NCBI GenBank assembly: GCA_016840515.1
Contig: JAEOSF010000007.1
Span: 1-64,000, forward strand
Reading direction: 5' to 3'
Source of the DNA: Candidatus Borrarchaeum yapensis
GTDB lineage: Archaea; Asgardarchaeota; Sifarchaeia; Borrarchaeales; Borrarchaeaceae
Length of the DNA stretch: 64,000 nt
Shown piece after piece: positions 1-9,085 of this stretch. Each line of letters opens with the position of its first letter. The stretch's first letter is position 1. Under the pieces are notes generated by a model. It searched no databases. It was not told where the DNA came from and worked only from the letters and a program-made list of their open reading frames with translations. A program made the position numbers and the translations under genes.

Positions 1-1276
1 AGAGGTCGTAGCTGATTGGCTTTGGCAGTCTTGTTTCTTCATCTCTCCACTTGATTAGAAATTCTGCTGCTCCTTTTATCATTTCCCAGAGCTTGTGGTT
101 CCTTAGATACTCTAGATCCGGTAATGATCTGCAATGACTGTCAAGCGCAAATAAGACGGCTCCGGTTTGATCGATCTGAATGAAGGGATGCGTGTGCCAT
201 GTTGGTCCAAATGAGCCATCAGGACAATATCTATGAAGAAAATAGTTACCACTTCCAATAGTTTTGATTGCAAAATCGAAGAATTTGCGAGATAAGGAAA
301 ATTGCGAAATTGATTCGAATCCTTTGACCACAAAGGCGGCATCCCTCGGCCAACAGTAAAGGTAAGAATCGCCTCCATATCGAACTATGTCAGCATCTGG
401 CGAGGCAATGATCGAACCTGTTTTGTGATCAGACATTAGAGCCGCGATTATAGCTGAAATGTTAAAAAGTTTCTTAAGGCGTTCGTCAGTTACATTTTCG
501 GCATTTGCTGAATCGCTTGCATTCTTTAGCCATCGACTCCAAAAGACGAAGGTCTCATCATATAATTTATCAATTGTTTTATAGTGCAAAACTTTTCGAG
601 CTTTGTTCGCCTCGTGATATCCTTGTCCAGCACAAAAGAACAATGAAACCCGCGAAAATGGATTTTTTTGTGGATCTAAATTCACATTAATCCCTAACGC
701 TGAATCTACTGGTCCATGTGAGGCAGGGCAGCCTGATAGATTACCATCCTCAGCGTCTACAAAAGTCCCACGCAAATCTTTAAAATCTGCACGACCACAT
801 GCCAGTTGTGTAAAGTGTGGGATACTTCCGATTAGAACATAATTTGAAAGTTCGTAATGTACGATGCTTTTAATCTTTTCATCATAAACTGCTGAATCAG
901 GAATCGCCATACCCGTAAAATGTATATCATGATAACTGAATAGTTTAATAGCCCGTTGGTTAGGACTCTCAATGGCAATATCTCGTACAAAAATCGGGTG
1001 ATAAGGATATACAAAATCTCTTATCGTTAAGCTAATATCATGATTATTAATTGCATGAGTTACTCCAATCTGAGAATTATCTACATACTCTTGCGAAATG
1101 GTCCAATTGTGAGAATCTTTAAGCCAATTTATGCCATATGAACTCTCATAAACTCCGAGGAAGATTTTATCGACTAGTTGATATAAACCTACATATGGGA
1201 AGTACATTTCAGCAATGTCGCCTTTTTCATTTATGACAACTGTCAACATTGAATTACCTAGCACTAGTGTTTTCAC
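1..1276 (-). CDS. GH15 glucoamylase/trehalase-like glycoside hydrolase, 3' end outside window
   Basis: Reading the minus strand from a GTG at 1276 gives an uninterrupted frame of 425 codons that runs off the left edge, so the C-terminus is missing. The product would hydrolyse alpha-linked glucosides in the cytoplasm. The sequence YCWPRDAAF at about residue 315 is the WPRDAA signature of family 15 glycoside hydrolases, and the N-terminal part before it looks like the beta-sandwich domain found in archaeal GH15 enzymes. A GAGG ribosome site lies about 11 bases before the GTG; an in-frame ATG nine codons later is an alternative start. Substrate (starch, maltodextrin or trehalose) cannot be told from this part. 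The kinase gene upstream is on the same strand but 165 bases away. Confidence 0.82.
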   Translation of the reverse strand, partial: MKTLVLGNSMLTVVINEKGDIAEMYFPYVGLYQLVDKIFLGVYESSYGINWLKDSHNWTISQEYVDNSQIGVTHAINNHDISLTIRDFVYPYHPIFVRDIAIESPNQRAIKLFSYHDIHFTGMAIPDSAVYDEKIKSIVHYELSNYVLIGSIPHFTQLACGRADFKDLRGTFVDAEDGNLSGCPASHGPVDSALGINVNLDPQKNPFSRVSLFFCAGQGYHEANKARKVLHYKTIDKLYDETFVFWSRWLKNASDSANAENVTDERLKKLFNISAIIAALMSDHKTGSIIASPDADIVRYGGDSYLYCWPRDAAFVVKGFESISQFSLSRKFFDFAIKTIGSGNYFLHRYCPDGSFGPTWHTHPFIQIDQTGAVLFALDSHCRSLPDLEYLRNHKLWEMIKGAAEFLIKWRDEETRLPKPISYDL

Positions 1277-1441
1277 AATTAATCATCCTCGCCTTCAGTT
1301 CGTTTCTGGGTAGACACAGTATTCATCATTCATATTTCTTGTGAATCTAATCCGGTAATTAAAGAAAAGAAGTATTCTCAAACGCCAAAGAAATATGAAA
1401 AGAAAAGGTAGACAGTCAAAAAAGTGCTTCACTACAATAAA

Positions 1442-2407
1442 TTACATCGGAAAGGCAGATACAACGATATTCCGAAATGCTTCACTTAAGATGGTAGCTT
1501 CTTTCTGGATTCGTCGCCAAACATCCTTTATCAAGTTTTGTCGGACAGAAGTACTAATATTTTCTAAGAATAAAGTTAGTGAATCGCCCAAATCAGTTAA
1601 GGCATGATTAAATACTTCTTCATCCAAATTTCTTGAACGTAAATGGCGTTCTATAAACACGGTTGTGTCAGTAACGAGAACATATAAGTCAGTAACACGG
1701 GCGGCATATTCGTCTTCCTTCGCTTCTCCAAGATCAATAATCACCCAGTTATCCTTTTTTGTTCTTAGAATATGCTCTCCTTTTAAGTCACCATGGGCAA
1801 TACCAAGATCCCACATTGCAATAATAAGATCACTAATATCTTGGAATGAACAATTTACACTTTCCTCTCCGAGGCATAGTCGAAGCATATACTTCTCAAA
1901 GGTGTATTTAGAATTTATATAATCCATCCAAAGCACAGATTTAGGTTTCGAACTTCGTAAAATTTCTTCATCTTCTGCCAAAGTAGGTAGCGATAAACCT
2001 CTTGGTTCAGGAACTGGATAACCACTTTCATAAAGTTTGGTTTGTACTGAGCGTTCTCGAATGCCTGCATCAGGGTCTACAACCTTCCCAACCACATTTT
2101 CCTTTACGAGATCTAAACCGCCACCCTCAATAGAGGAAATAGGAAGACCTTCAGTTAAAAAGTCTATAAGGTAGACTTTATTCCGAGACCAATGCTCATA
2201 GAGGTCAGGATAATATCCATAGACTTCTGTCACTGAGACGAGTTCCTCGTTATTTACCAGTTTTGGATGCCAGCGCAGATACTTTTCAACCTCTTTAGGA
2301 TCGACAAGGTTCAACGGTGGAAATTCACCAAGTCCAAAATAGAGACGTTGGCGTGTGGCTCTATCTATTTCAAAGGGTTTCACTGTTGAAAGAGGTATCC
2401 AAGGCAT
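1442..2407 (-). CDS. RIO/Bud32-like protein kinase of unknown target
   Basis: A 321-residue protein with the core of the kinase fold in its second half. HGDLKGEH at residues 205-212 matches the catalytic loop of Bud32/lipopolysaccharide-kinase-like enzymes, and IIDLGEAK at about 223-230 takes the place of the DFG metal-binding motif. The N-terminal 100 residues are not recognised, and a clear glycine-rich loop is not obvious; the region around 95-112 (GGGLDLVKENVVGK) may serve. It is longer than a plain Bud32 (about 220 residues), so it is probably not the KEOPS subunit itself. ATG start behind GGTGATG. It stands alone, before the GH15 gene on the same strand. The target is unknown; being a kinase is inferred from the two motifs. 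Confidence 0.7.
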   Translation of the reverse strand: MPWIPLSTVKPFEIDRATRQRLYFGLGEFPPLNLVDPKEVEKYLRWHPKLVNNEELVSVTEVYGYYPDLYEHWSRNKVYLIDFLTEGLPISSIEGGGLDLVKENVVGKVVDPDAGIRERSVQTKLYESGYPVPEPRGLSLPTLAEDEEILRSSKPKSVLWMDYINSKYTFEKYMLRLCLGEESVNCSFQDISDLIIAMWDLGIAHGDLKGEHILRTKKDNWVIIDLGEAKEDEYAARVTDLYVLVTDTTVFIERHLRSRNLDEEVFNHALTDLGDSLTLFLENISTSVRQNLIKDVWRRIQKEATILSEAFRNIVVSAFPM

Positions 2408-2655
2408 TTATAGCATCACCAAAACTCGTTATATGAATGTATGAATCATCATTATCGATCGTTAAAAATCATTGACTCAGAAATATTAATGTTTTAGATT
2501 TTTAAGATATAGAATACTCTTGAAAACTAAGCATACACTAGATAAGAGATGTTAGGGTCATCTTTGAAAAATTTCACGGAAAACAAAAACTGGTGCTGCA
2601 AAATCATTTTAAATTTGGTAAAAAAAAGATAAAATATGATCCCTTGTCATAAATT

Positions 2656-4398
2656 TTAGTTAGAACTAAAATTTTGGGTGACATCCAATTGGATCGGTGT
2701 TGAGCGAGGTAGATAGTCTAGTTCTACGGGGTAATTGCTGAGTTGAATTGTATAGTAGTTCCGGAATTTCTGTTCTAAGATGGGTAACAATGCATTTTCT
2801 AGTTCCAATGGAATTTTTAAATCTAGCCAAAAAGTTCTTCCTTCTGGTGAGGCTAAGATTCTTCCATCTTTTGCAACTACTTCGCCGTCCTTGATTGTGT
2901 ACGCTGTATTAGAGAATGCCTTTTGTATGGCGACATGGTTTTCACTTGGATTAGAGCTTGGATCAACATTATAGATAGCCATATCAGCGTCTGCTCCAAG
3001 TCCGAGATGTCCTTTGTTCTTTAAGCCCAATAATCTTGCTGCTGCTGCTCTCGTTAATATTGCAATTTCATAGAAGGTCAGCTCTCTGTCGATGTCACTT
3101 AATGTGCTAGCGCTGGTAGCTTTTTTATGCGTACCTTTCAATATGTTGTCACGTGCCTTTTTACTCATAAGCCATGAAATTAAGCCAGGATATGTAGTAA
3201 ATGGACCTCCATTAGGATGGTCAGTTGTTAGAACTACTCGCCACGGATTTTCAATTAATAATGCATATTCCATTCCAATTGTCCACTGAATGGCGTTTAC
3301 TGGGTTTTTTCTAGAATATGTAAATGGCACTATTCCTGAACCACATTCTAATTCGACGTCTCCGTTCATCCATTTGTTATGTGTTAGTTTATACAGGCTA
3401 TATTCCATAGGACCATCAGCAGTCATTGTAGTAGTGTCTCCGAACATGATTTGACCGAGATCAAAAGTCACGTGAGGGTTCTTATTCAAATAATCCGCTA
3501 TGTCAGCGGCACCAGAACCGAAATCTCTCCAACCTGTTCCACCATAGCTATGAAATTGAAGATGCGTCATATGAAGAACTTCGGTACGCCCTCCATTCCC
3601 ATTTCCTGCTACTTTAATGTCCTTTAGCGCTTCCATCGTTTCAATAGTAATGTCAACGTTACCCGGTTGCCCAAGTCTTACTGTATGAAGATGGATTGGA
3701 TGGGGTAAGCCGAGTTTTTCATTTGCTTGAGCTAAGTAGCGTATAATTTGTCTTGGAGTAACATTGAAACTTGGAACAGGATCATCTAAGGAGTCAACAT
3801 TTTTGCCCCATGACCATGCTTCGCTACCGCCTGGATTGACGATCTTGATCGCATATCCTTTTGTTGCTTTTAGCATCCATGCAATAAATGCTGCAAGCAT
3901 GTCAAGGTCGTCATTTGTAATGCATTCTAAGACAAACCAATTGTTGCCGAATAACGGGAAGCATGCCTTATCAATTATTGGCGTGTCTCTTAGTTCTTCG
4001 TGGGTGTGCCTAGCTTTCAGTGGAGGCACGGCCGGTTCCATTACAGTGGTATAGCCCATATTTACATAACGATAGCCAGCGGTGAATGTGCTCGGAACTG
4101 AATGTCCTACACCAGCACGAGTCGTTGCGGAATGCATATACACTTCGTTACGATGGTCTTCAGGTCTGAAGATACGACCTCCGTTTACTTTGCTGCCAGC
4201 AATGTGCGCATGAAGGTCGACTCCACCAGGCATCACAATCATATGTGAAGCATCTATGATTTTAGCATCTTTGGACACTTTCTCGACAATTTTCCCGTCT
4301 TGGATAGCAATATCCATTTTCTCGCCGTCAATTTCGTTAGTTGGGTCAAAAACGGTTCCATTTTTGATTAATAGATTCCTTGTCAATGTTGCCACCAT
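2656..4398 (-). CDS. fwdA: formylmethanofuran dehydrogenase subunit A (FwdA)
   Basis: A 580-residue amidohydrolase-fold subunit, the usual FwdA length. It catalyses condensation of formate, made from CO2 by FwdB, with methanofuran through a dinuclear metal centre. DLHAHIAG at residues 61-68 supplies the first metal histidines. Further on, HLHTVRLG and HMTHLQFHSYGG match FwdA histidine motifs, and TTDHPNGGPFTTYP is a strongly conserved FwdA stretch. It is the last gene of the minus-strand redox cluster, 150 bases after the second HdrA-like gene, and may have its own promoter in that gap. FwdB and FwdD lie 8 kb away on the opposite strand, and no FwdC is seen in the window. Confidence 0.95.
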   Translation of the reverse strand: MVATLTRNLLIKNGTVFDPTNEIDGEKMDIAIQDGKIVEKVSKDAKIIDASHMIVMPGGVDLHAHIAGSKVNGGRIFRPEDHRNEVYMHSATTRAGVGHSVPSTFTAGYRYVNMGYTTVMEPAVPPLKARHTHEELRDTPIIDKACFPLFGNNWFVLECITNDDLDMLAAFIAWMLKATKGYAIKIVNPGGSEAWSWGKNVDSLDDPVPSFNVTPRQIIRYLAQANEKLGLPHPIHLHTVRLGQPGNVDITIETMEALKDIKVAGNGNGGRTEVLHMTHLQFHSYGGTGWRDFGSGAADIADYLNKNPHVTFDLGQIMFGDTTTMTADGPMEYSLYKLTHNKWMNGDVELECGSGIVPFTYSRKNPVNAIQWTIGMEYALLIENPWRVVLTTDHPNGGPFTTYPGLISWLMSKKARDNILKGTHKKATSASTLSDIDRELTFYEIAILTRAAAARLLGLKNKGHLGLGADADMAIYNVDPSSNPSENHVAIQKAFSNTAYTIKDGEVVAKDGRILASPEGRTFWLDLKIPLELENALLPILEQKFRNYYTIQLSNYPVELDYLPRSTPIQLDVTQNFSSN

Positions 4399-4547
4399 AT
4401 TTAGATGAGCTTAATTTCGAATATATGAGCTGAAACGATCTCTTTTAATCTTTCCATCGTGTCAGTTTTTGAACATTATTTAACATGATGTTTTTTTCTA
4501 TTGCATCTTGTTATGAAGACACCAGAGAGGATAACTTTAGTTTAAAT

Positions 4548-6098
4548 CTATTCAGCAGGTGCCGAAAGTACCTGCTCCAATGTTTGTGTGTCACCATACC
4601 TGATAGCTTGAACAGGACATTCTGAAACACAGATTCCGCAGCCCCTGCAAAGACTTTCATGTACCTGAGCCTTTCTTGTTCTGAGAGGTATACCCGCTAC
4701 CTCTGCCACAGGTAACTCTAGTTCTACTACCTGCAGACTAATAGCACAGAAGGGACATGCCTCTCTACAATATCCGCAACCAATACAGTAGTCTGTTTCA
4801 ACGAATGCTTTAGGCGTCCATAGTTCTGGCGGCGCAAATTGTGAAGCTATTTTTGACACAACAGCATTAACATTTGTCATTGCAGCCATAATGTCGTCCT
4901 GTTGCAGATCAACGCCTATAACAAAGATTCCATGCGTTTTTGTTTCAAGGGGTTCTGATTTTGATTTCTTAACAATAAATCCTTTTCTATTCAGTTTTAA
5001 ACCTAAAACGGAAGCCAGTTGAGTCATATCTTCAGAGGGAAACAACTTATCAAAGAGGACAGCCATATTGATTTTTAGTTCTTTGTCCTGATTTTTGTCT
5101 TTGTATTGAAGAACTAAATTTTTACTATCTGGATCTTCTTCTACTGCAGAAATACTCCCATCAATATAACTGACACCGTCTTCTATTGACCTTTGAATGA
5201 ATTTGGCAAACACCTCATCTTCTAAAGTTCCATCCATAAGAATAAAACAATCGATATTGGGTTTTTTTTCTTTGACACGAATAGCTTGCTTTAATGCACT
5301 CGCTTTTTGTGATGTTGATGAGTCTAAGGTAATGAATGCAATGCTTTCAGGAGTCTTTCTGTCAGAGATTCTAAGAATTTGCCCCTCAGTGGGTCCATTC
5401 GGAGTTAGAATTCTTTCAAATTCTAAAGCCGTTAGTACGTTTTCAAAATCATAACCAAACTTTGAGAGAATAGAGTCATCATGCCGTGATACACCAGTTG
5501 CGATGATTATTGCATTAACATCGACTTGAATCTCAACTGGCTTCTGATCAAAGTCAATAGCACCTTTTGGACAGAGTATTTGGCAGCTTTTACACATTTT
5601 ATTGGCATTGAAGTATAAACAGATGTCTTTGTCAATCACATAAGTTTTCGGTACTGCCTGAGTAAAGGGTGTATAAGCAGCTTTTCTTCTACCAAGACCA
5701 ACGTTAAAATCATTATCTACAGTTACTATGGGACAAATAGTAGCGCATGTATCACAAGCGTCACATTTTGTTCCATCAACAAAGCGAGGGTGCTTTACAA
5801 TAGTTATCTTAAAGTTGCCTGCGGATCCTGTGACCTTTGTTACCTCAGAATATGTAAGAAGTTCGATATTTGGATTTTCTAATAGATCACCAAAAAGAGG
5901 AGTGAGGTAATAAAGCGAGTCTTCCATTGTTGGATACAATTTGTCAAGTTGTGTCACCCCGCCTCCAATATTAGGGCGTTTTTCAACGAGGTAGGTTTTA
6001 AAACCTAATTTTGCAAGATCCAATGATGACTGGATACCTGCAATTCCACCACCAATTACCAAGACCGCATTTTTTGACTCGTTGAGATGGCTAGCCAT
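4548..6098 (-). CDS. HdrA-like flavoprotein lacking the N-terminal domain and key cysteines
   Basis: A 516-residue HdrA paralogue. It has the dinucleotide-binding motif VIGGGIAG near residue 15, an inserted ferredoxin domain (CDACDTCATICP and a second cluster site), and two C-terminal [4Fe-4S] motifs (CIGCGYCREACP and CRGCGICVSECP). It lacks the roughly 140-residue N-terminal cluster domain of full HdrA. At residues 55-65, YPTMEDSLYYL replaces the family motif PTxDCSICIL, so both cysteines are gone. The QCVGSRD...CCM region is also degenerate (TLDSSTSQKASALK). It may therefore be a structural or electron-relay partner rather than a complete bifurcating subunit. ATG start with a perfect AGGAGG site, 15 bases after the HdrCB-like gene, so almost certainly co-expressed with it. 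Confidence 0.85.
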   Translation of the reverse strand: MASHLNESKNAVLVIGGGIAGIQSSLDLAKLGFKTYLVEKRPNIGGGVTQLDKLYPTMEDSLYYLTPLFGDLLENPNIELLTYSEVTKVTGSAGNFKITIVKHPRFVDGTKCDACDTCATICPIVTVDNDFNVGLGRRKAAYTPFTQAVPKTYVIDKDICLYFNANKMCKSCQILCPKGAIDFDQKPVEIQVDVNAIIIATGVSRHDDSILSKFGYDFENVLTALEFERILTPNGPTEGQILRISDRKTPESIAFITLDSSTSQKASALKQAIRVKEKKPNIDCFILMDGTLEDEVFAKFIQRSIEDGVSYIDGSISAVEEDPDSKNLVLQYKDKNQDKELKINMAVLFDKLFPSEDMTQLASVLGLKLNRKGFIVKKSKSEPLETKTHGIFVIGVDLQQDDIMAAMTNVNAVVSKIASQFAPPELWTPKAFVETDYCIGCGYCREACPFCAISLQVVELELPVAEVAGIPLRTRKAQVHESLCRGCGICVSECPVQAIRYGDTQTLEQVLSAPAE

Positions 6099-6113
6099 AT
6101 ATGAGCCTCCTAA

Positions 6114-7274
6114 TTAGACACCTAAAGCCTTTGCAACTAGTGTTACAAAGTCCATTACTTCAATTCTTGTGAAATCCAAAGGTTTATCCTCGCCCTTTTC
6201 ACATCTAAGGCAGTTAAAATGCATCTCACACTTGGGGCATGTATTCACTAATATTTGTGCTCCTGTGTTCTGTGCATCGGTCAATCTATCTACACGTATA
6301 GCTTTTGCGTAATCATCACAATTCAGCCAAGCACTTACACCACAACAGAGCGCTTTTTCTTTATTTTTCTTCATCTCTTTGAATGTAAGGCCAGGGATGT
6401 TCTCCATCACTTTCCTTGGGGCATCATAAACGCCCATGTGCCTTCCTAGTCGACATGGGTCGTGGTAAGTTACCACTCTGTTGAAATGTCTTGGAAATTC
6501 TAATTGTCGTTCATCAATTTTCTTGGCAAGAAATTCAGAAAGATGAATCACTTCAAAATCAAAATCGGAAACATAATTCGGATAATCTACGGCTAGCGTG
6601 CGGTAACATTCTGCACAAGTAGTTACAATACGCTTCACATTAGCTTTCTTGAAGGCAGCTGTATTGTACTCTGCCAATTTAAGAAATGCATCTTCATCGC
6701 CAGACCATAAAACGTCATGTCCACAGCATTTTTCGTCCTCAAGGACTACAGGGACAATATTCAATTCGTTGAGGATCCTGACAGCGTCTGGTGAGATTGA
6801 ACCATAATTAGTACCCATTTCGGCAAAGTAAGAGACTTTATCAAAAAACTCTAAACAACCAACAAATAAAGCCGTTTCTCCTTCCTTATTTATTTTAGCA
6901 TCTTCTGGCCAGTTCAGCAATTTGTTTGGCTTAATATTAGGGTTTGCCATTAATCTAGTTGCTGTTTTGAAAATCTCGTGATGTGTTTCTCTGAAGTTTT
7001 GGTAGCCCTCACGTACCGCATTGGTTCTTACTGTCCTAATAAACTCAGCAAAATTAATAGCCATTGGGCAATCTGGGACTGTGCATTCATTGCACGTTAG
7101 GCATCGCCAAACATCTTTAGACTTTATCACCTCTTCGGTGTCTCCCGAAAGTATTTTCTGAATTATAACTCTAGGCGATTCCATAATATGCCCAAGTGGG
7201 CATTTGCCAGAGCATTTGCCACATTGATAACAATAATCTACTATATCTTCAGCAGTCATCATGCTTTTCTGCAA
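6114..7274 (-). CDS. HdrC-HdrB fusion (HdrD-like) with two CCG domains
   Basis: A 386-residue fusion. The first 100 residues are an HdrC-like double ferredoxin (CYQCGKCSGKCP, then CLTCNECTVPDCP). The rest holds two cysteine-rich CCG domains with CCG at about residues 182 and 309, each followed by a CxxC (TTCAECY, NTCPKCEMHF). Such domains bind the noncubane clusters that reduce disulfides in HdrB/HdrD, and also occur in GlpC and lactate-oxidase subunits. Neighbouring HdrA-type and MvhD genes favour a heterodisulfide-reductase-like complex; the physiological disulfide is unknown. The TTG at 7274 is chosen because GAGGG lies seven bases before it; ATG codons follow four codons later. Confidence 0.85.
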   Translation of the reverse strand: MQKSMMTAEDIVDYCYQCGKCSGKCPLGHIMESPRVIIQKILSGDTEEVIKSKDVWRCLTCNECTVPDCPMAINFAEFIRTVRTNAVREGYQNFRETHHEIFKTATRLMANPNIKPNKLLNWPEDAKINKEGETALFVGCLEFFDKVSYFAEMGTNYGSISPDAVRILNELNIVPVVLEDEKCCGHDVLWSGDEDAFLKLAEYNTAAFKKANVKRIVTTCAECYRTLAVDYPNYVSDFDFEVIHLSEFLAKKIDERQLEFPRHFNRVVTYHDPCRLGRHMGVYDAPRKVMENIPGLTFKEMKKNKEKALCCGVSAWLNCDDYAKAIRVDRLTDAQNTGAQILVNTCPKCEMHFNCLRCEKGEDKPLDFTRIEVMDFVTLVAKALGV

Positions 7275-7330
7275 TTTAATACCCTCATAACTGATTTTGG
7301 GAATCTGTCGAAAGTTTAATATCCATTTTA

Positions 7331-8527
7331 TTATTCAGCGCTACTCGCTGCTTTCATGCCTTTCAGAGATCTTGGAGGCGTTCTCTCGATATCATGACCA
7401 GGCGTGTATTTGAAGAGTTCTTTTGAACTTTCAACCAATTTCTTTGAAATGAGACATAACGGAATATTCTTTGGACATACTTCTGAACATTTTCCACACG
7501 CGATGCACGTATCTCCTACATGAGATAAGCGAGTTAAATTAATCATGATAGGATCTAATTCCTTTCTTTTTCGTATAACATTACAGTCTTTACAATAGCA
7601 GATTGGACATGCACGAATACACATCATACAACTCGTACATTGCTCGAAATTTGAAATTATATATTCAAACCGCTCTTCATCAGACATTTCGTCTAATTTG
7701 GCAAATTCGGACTCTTGTAACTCAAGCGCAGTTTGTTCTAAGGAGGTAATGTAATTCTTGAGTTGTTGAACATCCTCATCAGAAAGTTTTTCTACCTCTA
7801 TCACTTCAGTTGCTGCTTTCTCCAACACTTCCTTTCCCCGTATAGAACGAACTTCAAAAATCTCTTCATTTCCTTCTAGAGGATGATCGATCCAGAACGT
7901 TAAATCAGCAACATTTTCTTGTGGCACCCGCTCGGCGCACTGGTTACAATAACTCCTAACATCAATTTCTTCGCCTAACTTGAAGGTGTGAGTTGTTCCA
8001 TTATTCAGTTCCAGAGTTAAGACTCCGTTATTTATTTTTTCGTTAACCACGCTTTCAGGGTCAATGTCGGCTTTTTTAAGGACTTTCTTGAGTTCTCTTG
8101 GGTCTATTCGACCGATACATTCGAGTCCAATCACGAAAAGATTATCAATTGAAACTTGATCACGTTTTGCCAGTTCTATAAAAGCTCTAACATCACAGGG
8201 CCTGGCAATAACTCCTATTTTTTTGTCTTTTGCCCCGTTGAGTTTAGAGGCAACATATTTAGAAACAGAGTCGATGTTTGGCAAGTTATAAGCAATAAAT
8301 TGAGAAAGAGAAATATCAAAAATTTCCTTGGGCTCTTCCACAAGGACTGGTTTTAGTGTAAAATGATCCTTACGTTCTGTAAATGATAAAAAGGTGTCTA
8401 CTATTTGATTTTTCAACATGAAATTCATAATTGCTTGAATTGCACCGTTCCCATACTTTAATTCACGGGATTCAAGCTCTTCAAGACCTTCTTTTAGTCT
8501 AGCAGCGACAAATTCTCCGATTTCCAT
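7331..8527 (-). CDS. FrhB/FdhB-family F420-type oxidoreductase subunit
   Basis: A 398-residue protein of the coenzyme F420 hydrogenase/dehydrogenase beta-subunit family. GVIARPCDVRAFIELAKR at about residues 104-121 and VIGLECIGRIDP at about 130-142 are typical of the FrhB/FdhB core that binds flavin and passes electrons to or from F420. The C-terminal third carries two [4Fe-4S] motifs (CTSCMMCIRACPICYC and CIACGKCSEVCPKNIP). In this operon it may connect the HdrA/MvhD complex to F420H2 or another two-electron donor, standing in for the hydrogenase that is absent from this strand; this is inference. AGGAGAG lies about 11 bases before the ATG. Confidence 0.83.
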   Translation of the reverse strand: MEIGEFVAARLKEGLEELESRELKYGNGAIQAIMNFMLKNQIVDTFLSFTERKDHFTLKPVLVEEPKEIFDISLSQFIAYNLPNIDSVSKYVASKLNGAKDKKIGVIARPCDVRAFIELAKRDQVSIDNLFVIGLECIGRIDPRELKKVLKKADIDPESVVNEKINNGVLTLELNNGTTHTFKLGEEIDVRSYCNQCAERVPQENVADLTFWIDHPLEGNEEIFEVRSIRGKEVLEKAATEVIEVEKLSDEDVQQLKNYITSLEQTALELQESEFAKLDEMSDEERFEYIISNFEQCTSCMMCIRACPICYCKDCNVIRKRKELDPIMINLTRLSHVGDTCIACGKCSEVCPKNIPLCLISKKLVESSKELFKYTPGHDIERTPPRSLKGMKAASSAE

Positions 8528-8628
8528 TTGGATGTAGACTCTCCTGAGGGAATTGATAAAGATAGGATATAACTGCCGCTCCCCTCGCAGGGGCGTTAAC
8601 TCATGGCTCTAGGTTTTTCCCACGAGCG
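8528..8628 (-). promoter_or_regulatory. candidate SECIS-containing 3' region of mvhD
   Basis: This is the first non-coding stretch of useful size after the two selenoprotein-like genes. On the minus strand it contains CCCCT-GCG-AGGGG (a strong stem-loop near 8580-8593), a CTC/GAG-bounded stem around GGGAAAAACC next to the mvhD stop, and two ATGA tetramers. Archaeal SECIS elements usually sit in the 3' untranslated region, so it is the best place for one. I cannot fold it reliably by eye and do not claim a match to the SECIS consensus; it could also be a terminator or processing site. Confidence 0.35.
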
Positions 8629-9081
8629 TCATTCTTTCGCAGCAGGTCGATTTTTTAAGGGATTTGGTCCTAATTTCAAGATTTCGTTTGTCACTTCAAT
8701 CGCCGTTTTCGCAAATCTTTCTCCTTCAGCAGCAGAACACCATTTCATTTGAATACGGCGTTCATCAAGACCGATCAACGTTGCTAGTTTTTTGAGATAA
8801 TCAATCTGCATCTTTGCGACTTTGTTCCCAATCTCAAAGTCACATTCGCCTTCATATCATCCAACAACTAATACAGCGTCCGCGCCTTTCCGTAAAGCTC
8901 TAATGATAAGATCAGGTGATACTCTTCCAGCACAAGGAATCCGTATCGGCTTAATTGTAGCAGGATATTGCATCCTTACAATTCCTGCCATATCAGCAGC
9001 GCCATAACCTCATTTCCAGCAAACGAATGCAACGATATTAGGTACAAATTCTTCGACTTTTTGCTCTTGGCTCTGTGTCAT
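8629..9081 (-). CDS. mvhD: MvhD/VhuD-like [2Fe-2S] subunit with two TGA-encoded selenocysteines
   Basis: Reading two in-frame TGA codons as selenocysteine (U) gives 150 residues, the family's normal size. Motifs are CWKUGYGAADMAG (residues 21-33), PCAGRVSPD (49-57), VGUYEGECDFEIGN (73-86) and a C-terminal WCSAAEGERFA. In relatives the U positions are cysteines of the [2Fe-2S] site. MvhD passes electrons between a hydrogenase or dehydrogenase and HdrA. The ATG at 9081 follows a GGAGG located in the last codons of hdrA, only four bases away, so the two are co-translated. The final codon is also TGA; if it were read through, the frame would go on for 11 residues to a TAA at 8596. Standard gene finders would report only the short C-terminal piece. 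Confidence 0.88.
8857..8859 (-). other. in-frame TGA, predicted Sec75 of MvhD
   Basis: The codon falls where relatives have the cysteine of VxGCHPGDCHY. Similarity continues in the same frame on both sides, so a frameshift is excluded at this point. Confidence 0.85.
9010..9012 (-). other. in-frame TGA, predicted Sec24 of MvhD
   Basis: It replaces the second cysteine of the CxxC pair in the N-terminal FxCxxCxYxxAD motif. The same reading frame continues through it. Confidence 0.85.
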
Positions 9082-9085
9082 TCGT

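Noticed and set aside
112-378. minus-strand 88-codon open frame at the left end
   Set aside because: It lies in another frame of the GH15 gene, whose own frame runs through the whole region with the WPRDAA signature.
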